Position numbers and translations under genes: made by a program. This document shows, in pieces, positions 18,696 to 26,585 of a stretch of 64,000 nt of DNA. The stretch is taken from the NCBI RefSeq assembly GCF_009720825.1, contig NZ_WNKY01000003.1:186001-250000 (forward strand). The letters run 5' to 3'. Each line of letters begins with the position of its first letter. Within the stretch, counting starts at the first letter, position 1. The stretch comes from Duganella radicis. GTDB taxonomy: Bacteria > Pseudomonadota > Gammaproteobacteria > Burkholderiales > Burkholderiaceae_D. The notes under the pieces are model-generated. The model saw nothing but the letters and a program-made list of their open reading frames with translations. It was not told the DNA's origin and made no database searches.

Positions 18696-18719
18696 AAAAA
18701 AAGCCCGCGCGAGGCGGGC
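18696..18719 (-). terminator. Rho-independent terminator of the sugar transporter gene
   Basis: Read on the minus strand, a 6-bp GC stem (GCCCGC-CTCGC-GCGGGC, 18703-18719) is followed by seven T residues, 24 bp beyond the stop of the transporter at 18743. Confidence 0.8.
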
Positions 18720-18742
18720 GTGAGGACAACGGGAGTGGGTGG

Positions 18743-20050
18743 TTAGCCGACTTGTTCGTCGGCGAAGGCGTTGGTGGCTTTCGAGCCCCAGACGGCGTAG
18801 AACAGTACGTACAGTTCGCAGGCCGCGGTCAGCAGGAAGGACAGTTGCAGGCCGACGGTGTCGGCCAGCCAGCCTTGCACCACCACCAGCGCGCCGCCGG
18901 CGATCGCCATGATCAGCAACCCGGCGCCTTCTTCGGTCAGCGGACCCAGACCTTTGATGCCCAGCGTGAAGATGGTCGGGAACATCACCGAGTGGAACAG
19001 GCCGACCGAAATCAGCGCCCACATGGCCAGGCTGCCCGTGCCCAGCGCGGCGATCATCATGACGATGAAGGCGCCGATCGCGCAGAAAGCCAGCACGCGC
19101 TCGGCGCTGGTTTTGTTCATGGCCCAGGCGCCGACGAAACGCCCGACCAGCATGCCGCCCCACAGCAGGAACAGGTAGTGCGCGCCTTGCTCGTGCGACA
19201 GGCCGCCGATTTCCGGCTGGCCGGTGAAGTTGATGAACAGGTTGGCCACGCCGATTTCGGCGATCAGGTAGATGAAGATGGCCGGAATGCCGAACACCAG
19301 GTTGCGGTGCTTCCACAGCGACAGCTTGGCGCGCTCGGTGTCCGACACGCGGCTGGTGGCGCTGTGGTGCATGGCCGGCATCTTGAAGCGGGCGATGACC
19401 AGCGCCAGGATCACCAGCACCGCCGCCACGATCAGGTACGGCAGTTGCACCGCCTGCGCATCGGCCAGTTTTTCGGCCTGGGTCAGGACGTGGCCGGCTT
19501 CTGCCGTGCCGGAGGACGAACGGCCCAAAATCAAATACGCGCCAAACAGTGGCGCCAGCGTGGCGCCCAGCGAGTTAAACGCCTGCACTAGGTTCAGGCG
19601 CGAGGAGGCGGTTTCCGGCGAACCCAGCACGGCCACGTACGGATTGGCCGACACTTGCAGCAGGGTGATGCCGCAGGCGATCACGAACAGCGCCACCAAG
19701 GTCACGCCGTACGACGGCAGGCGCGCGGCCGGTATCATCAGCAGGGCGCCCACCGCCATCATGCACAGGCCGAACACCATCGACTTTTGATAGCCGATGC
19801 GCTCGATCAGGCGCGCCGATGGAATCGAGGCGAAGAAGTAGGCGATAAACCAGACCGACTCGATCAGCGTGGTCTGGGTGTAGTTCAGGTCGAACACGCT
19901 GCGCAGGTGCGGCAGCAGGGTGTTGTTGATGACGGTGATGAAGCCCCAGGTGAAGAACAGGCTGGTCAGCAGCGACAGGACCGCGCGCGAACTGGTGGAA
20001 TGGGATGGCGACGACAGGGCGCCGGTCGCACTTGGCATTGGAGCTGGCAT
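18743..20050 (-). CDS. FucP/GluP-type sugar:proton symporter (MFS)
   Basis: A 435-residue major facilitator transporter with 12 predicted helices. Start MPAPMPSATGALSSPSHSTS at 20050 places the first helix (SLLTSLFFTWGFITVINNTLLPHL) correctly; that helix sequence is the hallmark of the FucP/GluP family (fucose, glucose/galactose). Other marks are the ANPYVAVLGSPETASSRLNLVQAFNSLGA segment after TM4 and SVMFPTIFTLGIKGLGPLTEEGAG in the C-terminal half. It should import a hexose or related monosaccharide with protons. It stands alone with its own terminator; the neighbouring LysR gene is on the same strand upstream but appears to serve the divergent SDR unit. The exact sugar is not predictable. 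Confidence 0.88.
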   Translation of the reverse strand: MPAPMPSATGALSSPSHSTSSRAVLSLLTSLFFTWGFITVINNTLLPHLRSVFDLNYTQTTLIESVWFIAYFFASIPSARLIERIGYQKSMVFGLCMMAVGALLMIPAARLPSYGVTLVALFVIACGITLLQVSANPYVAVLGSPETASSRLNLVQAFNSLGATLAPLFGAYLILGRSSSGTAEAGHVLTQAEKLADAQAVQLPYLIVAAVLVILALVIARFKMPAMHHSATSRVSDTERAKLSLWKHRNLVFGIPAIFIYLIAEIGVANLFINFTGQPEIGGLSHEQGAHYLFLLWGGMLVGRFVGAWAMNKTSAERVLAFCAIGAFIVMMIAALGTGSLAMWALISVGLFHSVMFPTIFTLGIKGLGPLTEEGAGLLIMAIAGGALVVVQGWLADTVGLQLSFLLTAACELYVLFYAVWGSKATNAFADEQVG

Positions 20051-20184
20051 GGTGGTGTCTCTGGTAGTTTTCTTAACACGGTATGCTATCTCAGCGGTGC
20101 TTCGATCTCCAATGCCAAAAGCGCCAAGATCAATAACATTTGGACATAGGTCGGCGGCAAGCCCCGTTCTGGCGCACTGGCTGC

Positions 20185-21090
20185 TCAGCGCGCAGCCATG
20201 ATGAAATCCACAAACGCCCGCACCCGCTGCGACAAATGCCGCGCGTGCGGATACAGCAGGAAAAACGGCCGCGAGGTACCGCCATGCTGCGGCAGCAATT
20301 CCACCAGCGCACCGCTGGCCAGGTCCTGTTCCACAATAAAGCGATAAGTCTGCACCAGCCCCGCACCGCCGCGCGCCAGCGTGACAATGCCCAGTACATC
20401 CTCCGCGCAACTGAGACCGCCCTCGGTAGGCACATCGGTGGCCACGCCATCCTGCATGAAAATCCACGGAATGCGCTTGCCGGTGCTGGGCAGGTCGAAC
20501 TGGATGCATTCATGCTTGTGCAGGTCGGCCAGCGATTTCGGCTTGCCGGCGCGTTTCAGGTAGGCAGGGGAGGCCACCAGCACCAGTTCCGCATCTTCCA
20601 GCTTGCGGGCGATGAGACTGGAGTCGGCCGGCGCGCGGCCGCGTATCGCCAGGTCGTAGCCCTCGTCGGCAAAGTCGATGTTGCGGTTGCTGACGTGGAT
20701 ATCGATGGTCACGTCCGGATACTGGCGGCGGAATTCGCCCAGCCTCGGCAGCAGGCGGTAATGCGCGTACGGCGTGGGCGTGCTGATGCGCAGCGGACCG
20801 GACGGCCTGGCTTGCTGGCCGGTGACCTGGCGTTCGGCCTCGGTCAGTTGCGACAGCGCCTGCCGGCACTGCTCGAAATAGACGCGGCCGCCGTCAGTCA
20901 GCCGAATTTGCCGTGTGGTGCGCACGAACAGGCGCACGCCCAGCCGTTCCTCCAGCCGCGAGACTGAACGGCTGACGGCGGCCGGCGTCACGCCCGCCGC
21001 CGTGGCTGCGGCGGTAAAACTGGACAGCTCGGCGGCCAGGCAGAACAGCTCGATGCTGCCCAGCAGAACATCGTCAAATTGGCGTTTCAT
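20185..21090 (-). CDS. LysR family transcriptional regulator
   Basis: A 301-residue LTTR. Winged helix at about residues 8-67 (LFCLAAELSSFTAAATAAGVTPAAVSRSVSRLEERLGVRLF) and an effector domain with GPLRISTPTPYAHYRLLPRLGEFRRQYPDV, typical of the CrgA/DmlR-like branch. It is divergent from the SDR at 21203 with 112 bp between starts, so it most likely controls the SDR-tautomerase-DsbA unit. The intergenic region is AT-rich compared with its surroundings but I could not single out one convincing binding box. Confidence 0.88.
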   Translation of the reverse strand: MKRQFDDVLLGSIELFCLAAELSSFTAAATAAGVTPAAVSRSVSRLEERLGVRLFVRTTRQIRLTDGGRVYFEQCRQALSQLTEAERQVTGQQARPSGPLRISTPTPYAHYRLLPRLGEFRRQYPDVTIDIHVSNRNIDFADEGYDLAIRGRAPADSSLIARKLEDAELVLVASPAYLKRAGKPKSLADLHKHECIQFDLPSTGKRIPWIFMQDGVATDVPTEGGLSCAEDVLGIVTLARGGAGLVQTYRFIVEQDLASGALVELLPQHGGTSRPFFLLYPHARHLSQRVRAFVDFIMAAR

Positions 21091-21202
21091 GGCTGTGATT
21101 AATTACGTGGTGTATCAATTGTCTTGCTTTTCAGGGTGTTTATCAAGGTCTGAGTCACGAATATAGTGGACTCACTTCAACACATCCCTGAAAGGAAACA
21201 TC

Positions 21203-21937
21203 ATGAGCAAGACTGTTATTGTGACTGGCGCGTCGAGCGGTATCGGCTTTGCCGTCGCCGAGGCTTACCTGAAACGCGGCTACAACGTGGTCGGCAACGC
21301 CCGCACCATCGAGCGCCTGAAAGTCGCGTCGAACAAGCTGGGCAACCCGGCCAACTTCCTGCTGGTGCCGGGCGACATCTCCAAACCGGAAACCGCCAAG
21401 GCCCTGTTCGAGCGTGCCGTGCAGGCGTTCGGCAAGGTGGATATTTTGATCAACAACGCCGGCATCTTCATCGCCAAGCCCACCACCGACTACACCGAGC
21501 AAGACCTGGACGACCTGCTCAACACCAACCTGAAGGGCGTGTTCTTCCCGTCGCAGCAGGCGGCGGCACACATGGGCGCCAACAAATCGGGCCACATCGT
21601 CAACATCACCGCCAGCATCGCCATGCAGCCGAACGTGAAAGTGCCGGCGCTGCTGCCGGTGCTGATCAAGGGCGGCCTGAACAACGCCACCCGCGCGCTG
21701 GCGATCGAGCTGGCGGCGTCCAACGTCAAGGTCAACGCGGTGGCGCCCGGCATCATCGCCACGCCGATGCACAGCGAAGACGAAGCCACCCAGGCCTTCT
21801 TCCGCACCCTGGCGCCGACCGGCACCACCGGCGTGACCGACGATGTGGTCAATGCCGTGCTGTACCTGACCGAATCCAACTTCACCACCGGCACCATCCT
21901 GCCGGTTGATGGCGGCGCTACCGCCGGTACTTTCTAA
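21203..21937 (+). CDS. SDR family protein lacking the catalytic tyrosine
   Basis: A 244-residue Rossmann-fold SDR with GAAAGGA before the ATG. The cofactor motif TGASSGIG (8-15), NNAG (84-87) and C-terminal GGAT are normal. At the active site, Ser138 (NITAS) and Lys156 are present, but the tyrosine four residues before the lysine is replaced by proline (LLPVLIK, Pro152). Classical SDR chemistry needs that tyrosine, so the protein either uses another proton donor or has a non-dehydrogenase role. The rest of the fold is well conserved, so this is not simple decay. It heads a unit with a tautomerase (10 bp gap) and a DsbA-like gene and is divergent from a LysR regulator. Confidence 0.85.
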   Translation: MSKTVIVTGASSGIGFAVAEAYLKRGYNVVGNARTIERLKVASNKLGNPANFLLVPGDISKPETAKALFERAVQAFGKVDILINNAGIFIAKPTTDYTEQDLDDLLNTNLKGVFFPSQQAAAHMGANKSGHIVNITASIAMQPNVKVPALLPVLIKGGLNNATRALAIELAASNVKVNAVAPGIIATPMHSEDEATQAFFRTLAPTGTTGVTDDVVNAVLYLTESNFTTGTILPVDGGATAGTF

Positions 21938-21947
21938 GGAGATCACC

Positions 21948-22160
21948 ATGCCATACGTAAATATCCGCGTCACCAACGAAGGCGTGACGGCTGAACAGAA
22001 ACAGCAACTGATCGAAGGTTCGACCGACCTGCTGCAACGCGTGCTGAACAAGGACCCGGCCACCACCTTCGTCATCATCGACGAAGTGGAGACCGACAAC
22101 TGGGGCGTGAACCGCGAAAACGTCACCACGCGCCGCCAGCGCGAGAAGGCCGGCAAATGA
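21948..22160 (+). CDS. 4-oxalocrotonate tautomerase-like enzyme (copy 1)
   Basis: A 70-residue tautomerase. The start MPYVNIRVTNEG exposes Pro after Met removal, the catalytic base of the superfamily, and AAGGAG precedes it. The EQKQQLIEGSTDLLQRVL helix and TTFVIIDEVETDNWGV beta segment fit the small 4-OT family. Members catalyse enol-keto shifts of small acids. It lies between the SDR and a DsbA-like gene, overlapping the latter by 4 bp. Over the first 54 residues it differs at only 8 positions from the tautomerase at 23979-24200, so the two are recent paralogues with diverged C-terminal tails. Confidence 0.9.
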   Translation: MPYVNIRVTNEGVTAEQKQQLIEGSTDLLQRVLNKDPATTFVIIDEVETDNWGVNRENVTTRRQREKAGK

Positions 22161-22774
22161 AGCTGCTGTACGTGGGCGATCCCATGTGCTCGTGGTGTTA
22201 TGGCTTCGGCAAGGAAATGACCGAGCTGATGGCCATGCACCCCGTGCTGGATCTGGAAATCATCGTCGGCGGCGTGCGCGCCGGCGCGACCGATGTGCTC
22301 GATCAGGCGGGGAAGGAGTTCCGCCTCGGGCACTGGGCGCGGGTGGAGGCGGCCAGCGGCCTGCCGTTCAACCGCCAGGCCTTGCAGGCGCGGCAGAACT
22401 TCGTCTACGACACCGAGCCGATCTGCCGCGCGGTGGTGGCGGCCCGCAAACTGGCGCCGGAGGCCGACCTGCTGGCCGTGTTCCGCGCCTTGCAGCAGGC
22501 GTTCTACGTTGACGGCCTGGACACCACCAGCGGCCGCGTGCTGGCCGGTGTGGTGGCGCAACAGCTGCGACTGGACGCCGGCGAAGTGCTGCGCGTCTGG
22601 CAGGACAGCGACACCATCCTGCAAACCAAAGCCGACTTCGTTCGTGCCCGCGCCCTGGGCGTGCGCAGCTTCCCGGCCCTGCTGCTCGACACCGGCAACG
22701 GCATCGTCGAAATCAGCGGCGGCTATGCGCACGCGGCGCAGTTGCACCAGCAACTGGAGCGCGCCTTAAGCTGA
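22157..22774 (+). CDS. DsbA-like thioredoxin-fold protein (CSWC motif)
   Basis: A 205-residue DsbA/FrnE-type protein with no signal peptide. The thioredoxin-fold redox motif is Cys11-Ser-Trp-Cys14 (GDPMCSWCYGF), an alpha-helical insertion follows (residues about 45-140), and the cis-proline loop is in VRSFPALLL. Cytoplasmic DsbA-like proteins of this kind include 2-hydroxychromene-2-carboxylate isomerase relatives and FrnE-type oxidoreductases; CSWC favours a redox enzyme. Its ATG overlaps the tautomerase stop. Together with the SDR it may form a small detoxification set for electrophilic or thiol-reactive compounds; that role is inferred only from context. Confidence 0.83.
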   Translation: MKLLYVGDPMCSWCYGFGKEMTELMAMHPVLDLEIIVGGVRAGATDVLDQAGKEFRLGHWARVEAASGLPFNRQALQARQNFVYDTEPICRAVVAARKLAPEADLLAVFRALQQAFYVDGLDTTSGRVLAGVVAQQLRLDAGEVLRVWQDSDTILQTKADFVRARALGVRSFPALLLDTGNGIVEISGGYAHAAQLHQQLERALS

Positions 22775-22854
22775 TGCGGTCTGCCGTGTGACAGTTTGCC
22801 AATGTTTTTGCTATGCTGGTTGCTTCCTAAATGATGAAGCCAGGCGGAGCGACG

Positions 22855-23982
22855 ATGATGTTGGCGACCGATCAGAAAGAGGACAGTGAGGGGCTGTCCG
22901 CAACCTCCCGGGCCATGCTGTCCATGCGCGGGCAAGTGTTCGATTTGTGGGAGGCCCAGGTGCGTGCGCGTGTGGCGGAGGCCATCGAAGTGCCTGGTCC
23001 GCTGCTGACCAACACCCTGCCCGCGTTCTACGACAATATCGCCGAAGCACTCACGCCCGCCTATCCGCGCGCGGACGGCGCCAGCAATACCACTTCCATG
23101 TCGGCCCACGGTCGCGAGCGGGCGCGCATGACGCCTTTCAGCGCCGACCAGATCATCCTTGAATATCAATTGTTCCGCGACGCCATTGCGGTGGTGGCGC
23201 TGCGTAACGGCATCCACTTCCAGCCGGAGGAGTGGGCCATCGTGGAGCGGTCGATCGATATCGGCGTGCGCGAAGCGGTACGCGAGTTTTCTCTGATGCA
23301 CGAAGGCATACGCGAGCGGCTGGCCGCTACCTTGTCGCACGATATGCGCAACCCGCTGTCGCTGGTGCTGACGGGAACCCAGTTGATCGCGGTGGCGCCG
23401 GATCTGGACACGGCGCGCGGCGCGGCGTTGAAAATCCGCAGCGGTGCGCAGCGTCTGGAGCATATGCTGATTCAGCTGGTGGATGCGCTGACCTTCGATC
23501 GCGGCGTCAAGCTGCCCTTGAGTCTGTCGGAATTCAATATCCGTCATCTGGTCACAACGCTGATGGAGGAGTTCAGCGTGCCGGGCGCCGGAGAGATCGT
23601 GGCGCATGTTGAACCGGTCACTGGTTTCTGGTGCAAGAATTCCCTGTTGCGCGCGCTGGAAAATCTGCTGACCAATGCTTTCAAATATGGCGATGGCGGC
23701 CGCGTGGTGATCAAGGGCGAGCAGATACGGGGACGCCTGATGCTAAGCGTGCACAACACCGGCAAGCCGATTCCCGGCGAGCAGCGCGAGCGTATTTTCG
23801 AATATTTACGGCGGGAGGAAAACGGCAACGGCCACGATGGCTGGGGCATCGGCCTGCCGTTCGTGCGCAGTGTGGCGGAAGGCCATGGCGGCAGCGCGGC
23901 GGTGGACAGTTCCGCTGATGCCGGCACGACCTTCATCATCGATATTCCGATCGATTGCCGGCCGTACGTAAAAAACGCTTAG
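22855..23982 (+). CDS. Soluble orphan sensor histidine kinase with RsbRD-like N-terminus
   Basis: A 375-residue kinase without membrane helices. GGCGGAG lies 5-6 bp before the ATG at 22855, preferred over the ATG at 22831. The N-terminal 150 residues (FDLWEAQVRARVAEA, LPAFYDNIAEAL, FSADQIILEYQLFRDAI) are all-alpha and resemble the RsbRD/bacteriophytochrome-associated sensor-like helical domain. The H box LSHDMRNPLSLVLTG places His162; N box (ALENLLTNAFKYGDGG) and G box (DGWGIGLPFVRSV) follow. No response regulator is adjacent, so its partner must be elsewhere. Its stop overlaps the convergent tautomerase stop by 4 bp. Confidence 0.85.
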   Translation: MMLATDQKEDSEGLSATSRAMLSMRGQVFDLWEAQVRARVAEAIEVPGPLLTNTLPAFYDNIAEALTPAYPRADGASNTTSMSAHGRERARMTPFSADQIILEYQLFRDAIAVVALRNGIHFQPEEWAIVERSIDIGVREAVREFSLMHEGIRERLAATLSHDMRNPLSLVLTGTQLIAVAPDLDTARGAALKIRSGAQRLEHMLIQLVDALTFDRGVKLPLSLSEFNIRHLVTTLMEEFSVPGAGEIVAHVEPVTGFWCKNSLLRALENLLTNAFKYGDGGRVVIKGEQIRGRLMLSVHNTGKPIPGEQRERIFEYLRREENGNGHDGWGIGLPFVRSVAEGHGGSAAVDSSADAGTTFIIDIPIDCRPYVKNA

Positions 23983-24200
23983 GACTTGGCCGCCGCTTCC
24001 CTGGCGCGCTTGCGCAGTTCGGTCACGGCGGTACCGCCCACGCCCCAGTTGTCGGTCTCCACTTCGTCGATGATGACGAAGGTGGTGGCGGGATTCTTGT
24101 TCAGCACTTTTTGCAGCAGGTCGGTCACGCCCTGGATCAACTCCTGCTTCTGCTCGGCGGTCGCGCCTTCATTGGTGATGCGGATATTTACGAATGGCAT
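23979..24200 (-). CDS. 4-oxalocrotonate tautomerase-like enzyme (copy 2)
   Basis: A 73-residue tautomerase starting MPFVNIRITNEG, with catalytic Pro next to the initiator Met. It is nearly identical to the copy at 21948-22160 over residues 1-54 and differs in the last 20 residues. Its ribosome site and start lie inside the 3' end of the MFS gene (13-bp overlap with it), so it is translated with the exporter as the second gene of that unit. The kinase gene ends over its stop codon on the opposite strand (shared TTAG). Confidence 0.9.
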   Translation of the reverse strand: MPFVNIRITNEGATAEQKQELIQGVTDLLQKVLNKNPATTFVIIDEVETDNWGVGGTAVTELRKRAREAAAKS

Positions 24201-25573
24201 AGTTTTTCTCCTTGGTTAAAAATCGTCAGATAAGCCAGCAGGGCGCCGCCCAGCAGCAGTGCGGTCGAGACGGCCATGGCGGCCTGGATGCCCGCAAGGA
24301 TAGCAGCTGTGGACGGTGTTGCCACCAAAGCGCCATACACCGCCACGCCCATGGCGCCGCCCACCTGGCGCGCCGTGTTCAGTACCGCCGACGCCGTGCC
24401 GCCCTGGCGCTTGTCGACCGCCGCCAGAATCGAGGTGGTCATGGCCGGCACCGCCAGCCCCATGCCGGCCGGGATCAGGGCCAGACCGGGCAACATGGCC
24501 CAGAAGCTGGCCGTCTCCGAAATCCCGAACACGCCCAGCAAGGCATAACCGCTGCCGCCGATCAGGCCGCCGATAATCATGGGCTGGCGCGAACCGACCC
24601 GCGCTTGCAGCCAGCCGCTGGCGATGTTCGCGAACAGGAAGGTGCCGGTCAAGGGAAGGAAGATCAGGCCGGCATGCAGCACGGAAAAACCGCGCACTTT
24701 TTGCAGGTAAAAACTCAGCACGAAGATCACGCCATAGTAGGCAAAATTGACGAACACGCCGAACAGCACGGCCGGGGTAAAGCCAGTGAGGCGGAACAAT
24801 TGCAGTGGCAGCATGGGCGCGGCGCTGCGGCGCTCGACGCGGATGAATAGCACGCCCGCCACCAGCGCCGCCAGCAACGCGGCCAGCACGGCCGGATGCG
24901 TCAGGCCCAGCGCATGGATTTCAATCACGGCGCCGATGAAGGCGGTCAGCGCCACCACCGCCAGCAACTGGCCGGGAATATCGAAGTGGCGGGCCGGGCC
25001 GCTGTGGCGCAGCGCCGGCACCACGCGCAGGGTCAGCCAGAAGCCCAGCACGCAGATCGGGATATTCACCCAGAAGATGCTGCGCCAGCCGAACGCCGAC
25101 ATCAGCAGACCGCCCAGCACCGGCCCGGCCGCGATGGAGACGCCGCCGGCCGCCGTCCACCAGGCGATGGCTTTGGCCAGCATCTTGCGGTCCTCCGCAT
25201 AGACGGCGTTGAGGATGGCCAGCGAGCTGGGCACCAGCAGCGCCGCGCCCACGCCCTGTGCCGCGCGCGCCAGGTTGAGCGACAGCGCATCGGGCGCCAT
25301 GGCGCACGCCAGCGAGGCCGCCGTGAACAGGCCGAAGCCGCCCAGGAAGACGCTGCGCGAGCCGAAACGGTCGCCCATGGCGCCGGCCGACAGCAGGAAC
25401 ACGGCAAAGCCCAGCGTGTAGGCATCCACCACCCATTGCAGCTGGCTGACGCCGGCCTGCAATTCGCGGCCGATTTCCGGCAGGGCGACGTTGACGATGG
25501 TGACGTCCAGCTGGACGATGATGAAGGCGAAGCTGCATGCCAGCAGGATGGCCAGTGAGGGAGTGGATTTCAT
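24188..25573 (-). CDS. DHA2-type (EmrB/QacA) MFS drug exporter
   Basis: A 461-residue transporter with about 14 helices. Start MKSTPSLAILLACSFAFIIVQ at 25573 follows CGGAG; a longer frame upstream runs into the promoter. Helix 1 motif LDVTIVNVALPEIGREL and motif A GDRFGSRSVFLGGFGLF are diagnostic of DHA2 exporters, as is the WRSIFWVNIPICVLGFWL segment after motif C. It should export drugs or toxic organic compounds with proton antiport. It forms a unit with the downstream tautomerase and is divergent from a LysR gene 99 bp away, which probably controls it. Confidence 0.9.
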   Translation of the reverse strand: MKSTPSLAILLACSFAFIIVQLDVTIVNVALPEIGRELQAGVSQLQWVVDAYTLGFAVFLLSAGAMGDRFGSRSVFLGGFGLFTAASLACAMAPDALSLNLARAAQGVGAALLVPSSLAILNAVYAEDRKMLAKAIAWWTAAGGVSIAAGPVLGGLLMSAFGWRSIFWVNIPICVLGFWLTLRVVPALRHSGPARHFDIPGQLLAVVALTAFIGAVIEIHALGLTHPAVLAALLAALVAGVLFIRVERRSAAPMLPLQLFRLTGFTPAVLFGVFVNFAYYGVIFVLSFYLQKVRGFSVLHAGLIFLPLTGTFLFANIASGWLQARVGSRQPMIIGGLIGGSGYALLGVFGISETASFWAMLPGLALIPAGMGLAVPAMTTSILAAVDKRQGGTASAVLNTARQVGGAMGVAVYGALVATPSTAAILAGIQAAMAVSTALLLGGALLAYLTIFNQGEKLCHS

Positions 25574-25672
25574 GATGACGCTCCGGTGATCGATGTTGTC
25601 ACTATAGATCGCCTGGCGCATCATGAAAAATGAATTATACTGAACTCATGATTCTTTAATTGAGAACTGATC

Positions 25673-26545
25673 ATGGAACTCTCATCCCTGCGCATCTTCA
25701 AGACGGTGGCCGAGGAGGGCGGCGTGACGCAGGCCGCCGCCCGGCTCAACCGCGTGCAGTCCAACGTCTCGGCGCGCCTGACCCAGCTGGAGGAATCGCT
25801 GGGCGTCAGCCTGTTCCACCGTTCCGGCCGGCGCATGCTGATCACGGAGGAGGGCGCGCGCCTGCTGGCCTACACCGAGCGCCTGCTGCAACTGGCGGAC
25901 GAGGCGCAGGAAGCCATGCGCGGCGACCGCCAGCCGTCCGGCCCGCTGCGGATCGGCTCGATGGAAACCACGGCCGCCGCGCGCCTGCCGCTGGTGCTGG
26001 GGCAGTTCCATCGCCAGTATCCGCAAGTCGATCTGGTGCTGGACACCGGCCCCACCGATTATCTGTTGCAGGCCGTGCTCAACCACCGGGTCGATGTGGC
26101 GCTGGTGGCGGCGCCGGTCGAGCGTCCCGAGCTGATGCAACTGCCGGTGTTCGACGAGGAACTGGTGCTGCTGACCGACAGCCTGCACGGCCCGGTCAAG
26201 TCGCCGGCCGATGTGGCGCGGCGCACCTTGCTGGGCTTCCGCAGCGGCTGCTCCTACCGCCGCCGTCTGGAGCGCTGGTTCGCCGAAGGCGGCGTGTCGC
26301 CGGCGCGAATCGCCGAGTTTGGCACCTTCGAGGCCATCATCGGCTGCGTGGCGGCCGGCATGGGCGTGGCCCTGATGCCGAAGGAAGTGCTGAAACAGCG
26401 CGAACTGGCGAGGTCGGTCCGCGTGCACAAGCTGCCGGCGGACGTGGCCCATGTACAGACCATGCTGGTGTGGCGGCGCGACATCGTCCAGCATGCCGCC
26501 CGTGATGCGTTTGCCGCAACATTCGGCACGCTGCCGAGTGAGTAG
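25673..26545 (+). CDS. LysR family transcriptional regulator
   Basis: A 290-residue LTTR beginning MELSSLRIFKTVAEEGGVTQAAARL with an RVQSNVSARLTQLEESLGVSLF recognition helix region and a GPLRIGSMETTAAARLPLVLGQFHRQYP effector-domain start, close to the GltR/PtxR-like branch. It is divergent from the DHA2 exporter/tautomerase unit, its likely target. Two TCATGA palindromes lie 25 bp apart in the divergent gap (25621-25626 and 25646-25651), but a role for them is unproven. Confidence 0.88.
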   Translation: MELSSLRIFKTVAEEGGVTQAAARLNRVQSNVSARLTQLEESLGVSLFHRSGRRMLITEEGARLLAYTERLLQLADEAQEAMRGDRQPSGPLRIGSMETTAAARLPLVLGQFHRQYPQVDLVLDTGPTDYLLQAVLNHRVDVALVAAPVERPELMQLPVFDEELVLLTDSLHGPVKSPADVARRTLLGFRSGCSYRRRLERWFAEGGVSPARIAEFGTFEAIIGCVAAGMGVALMPKEVLKQRELARSVRVHKLPADVAHVQTMLVWRRDIVQHAARDAFAATFGTLPSE

Positions 26546-26585
26546 ATTATTGATAGTTACAATCTGAATACCGTATGATTGTTGC

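Noticed and set aside
25621..25651. Two TCATGA palindromes as LysR operator
   Set aside because: Six-base palindromes this simple are frequent and do not show the T-N11-A arrangement; insufficient support for a feature.
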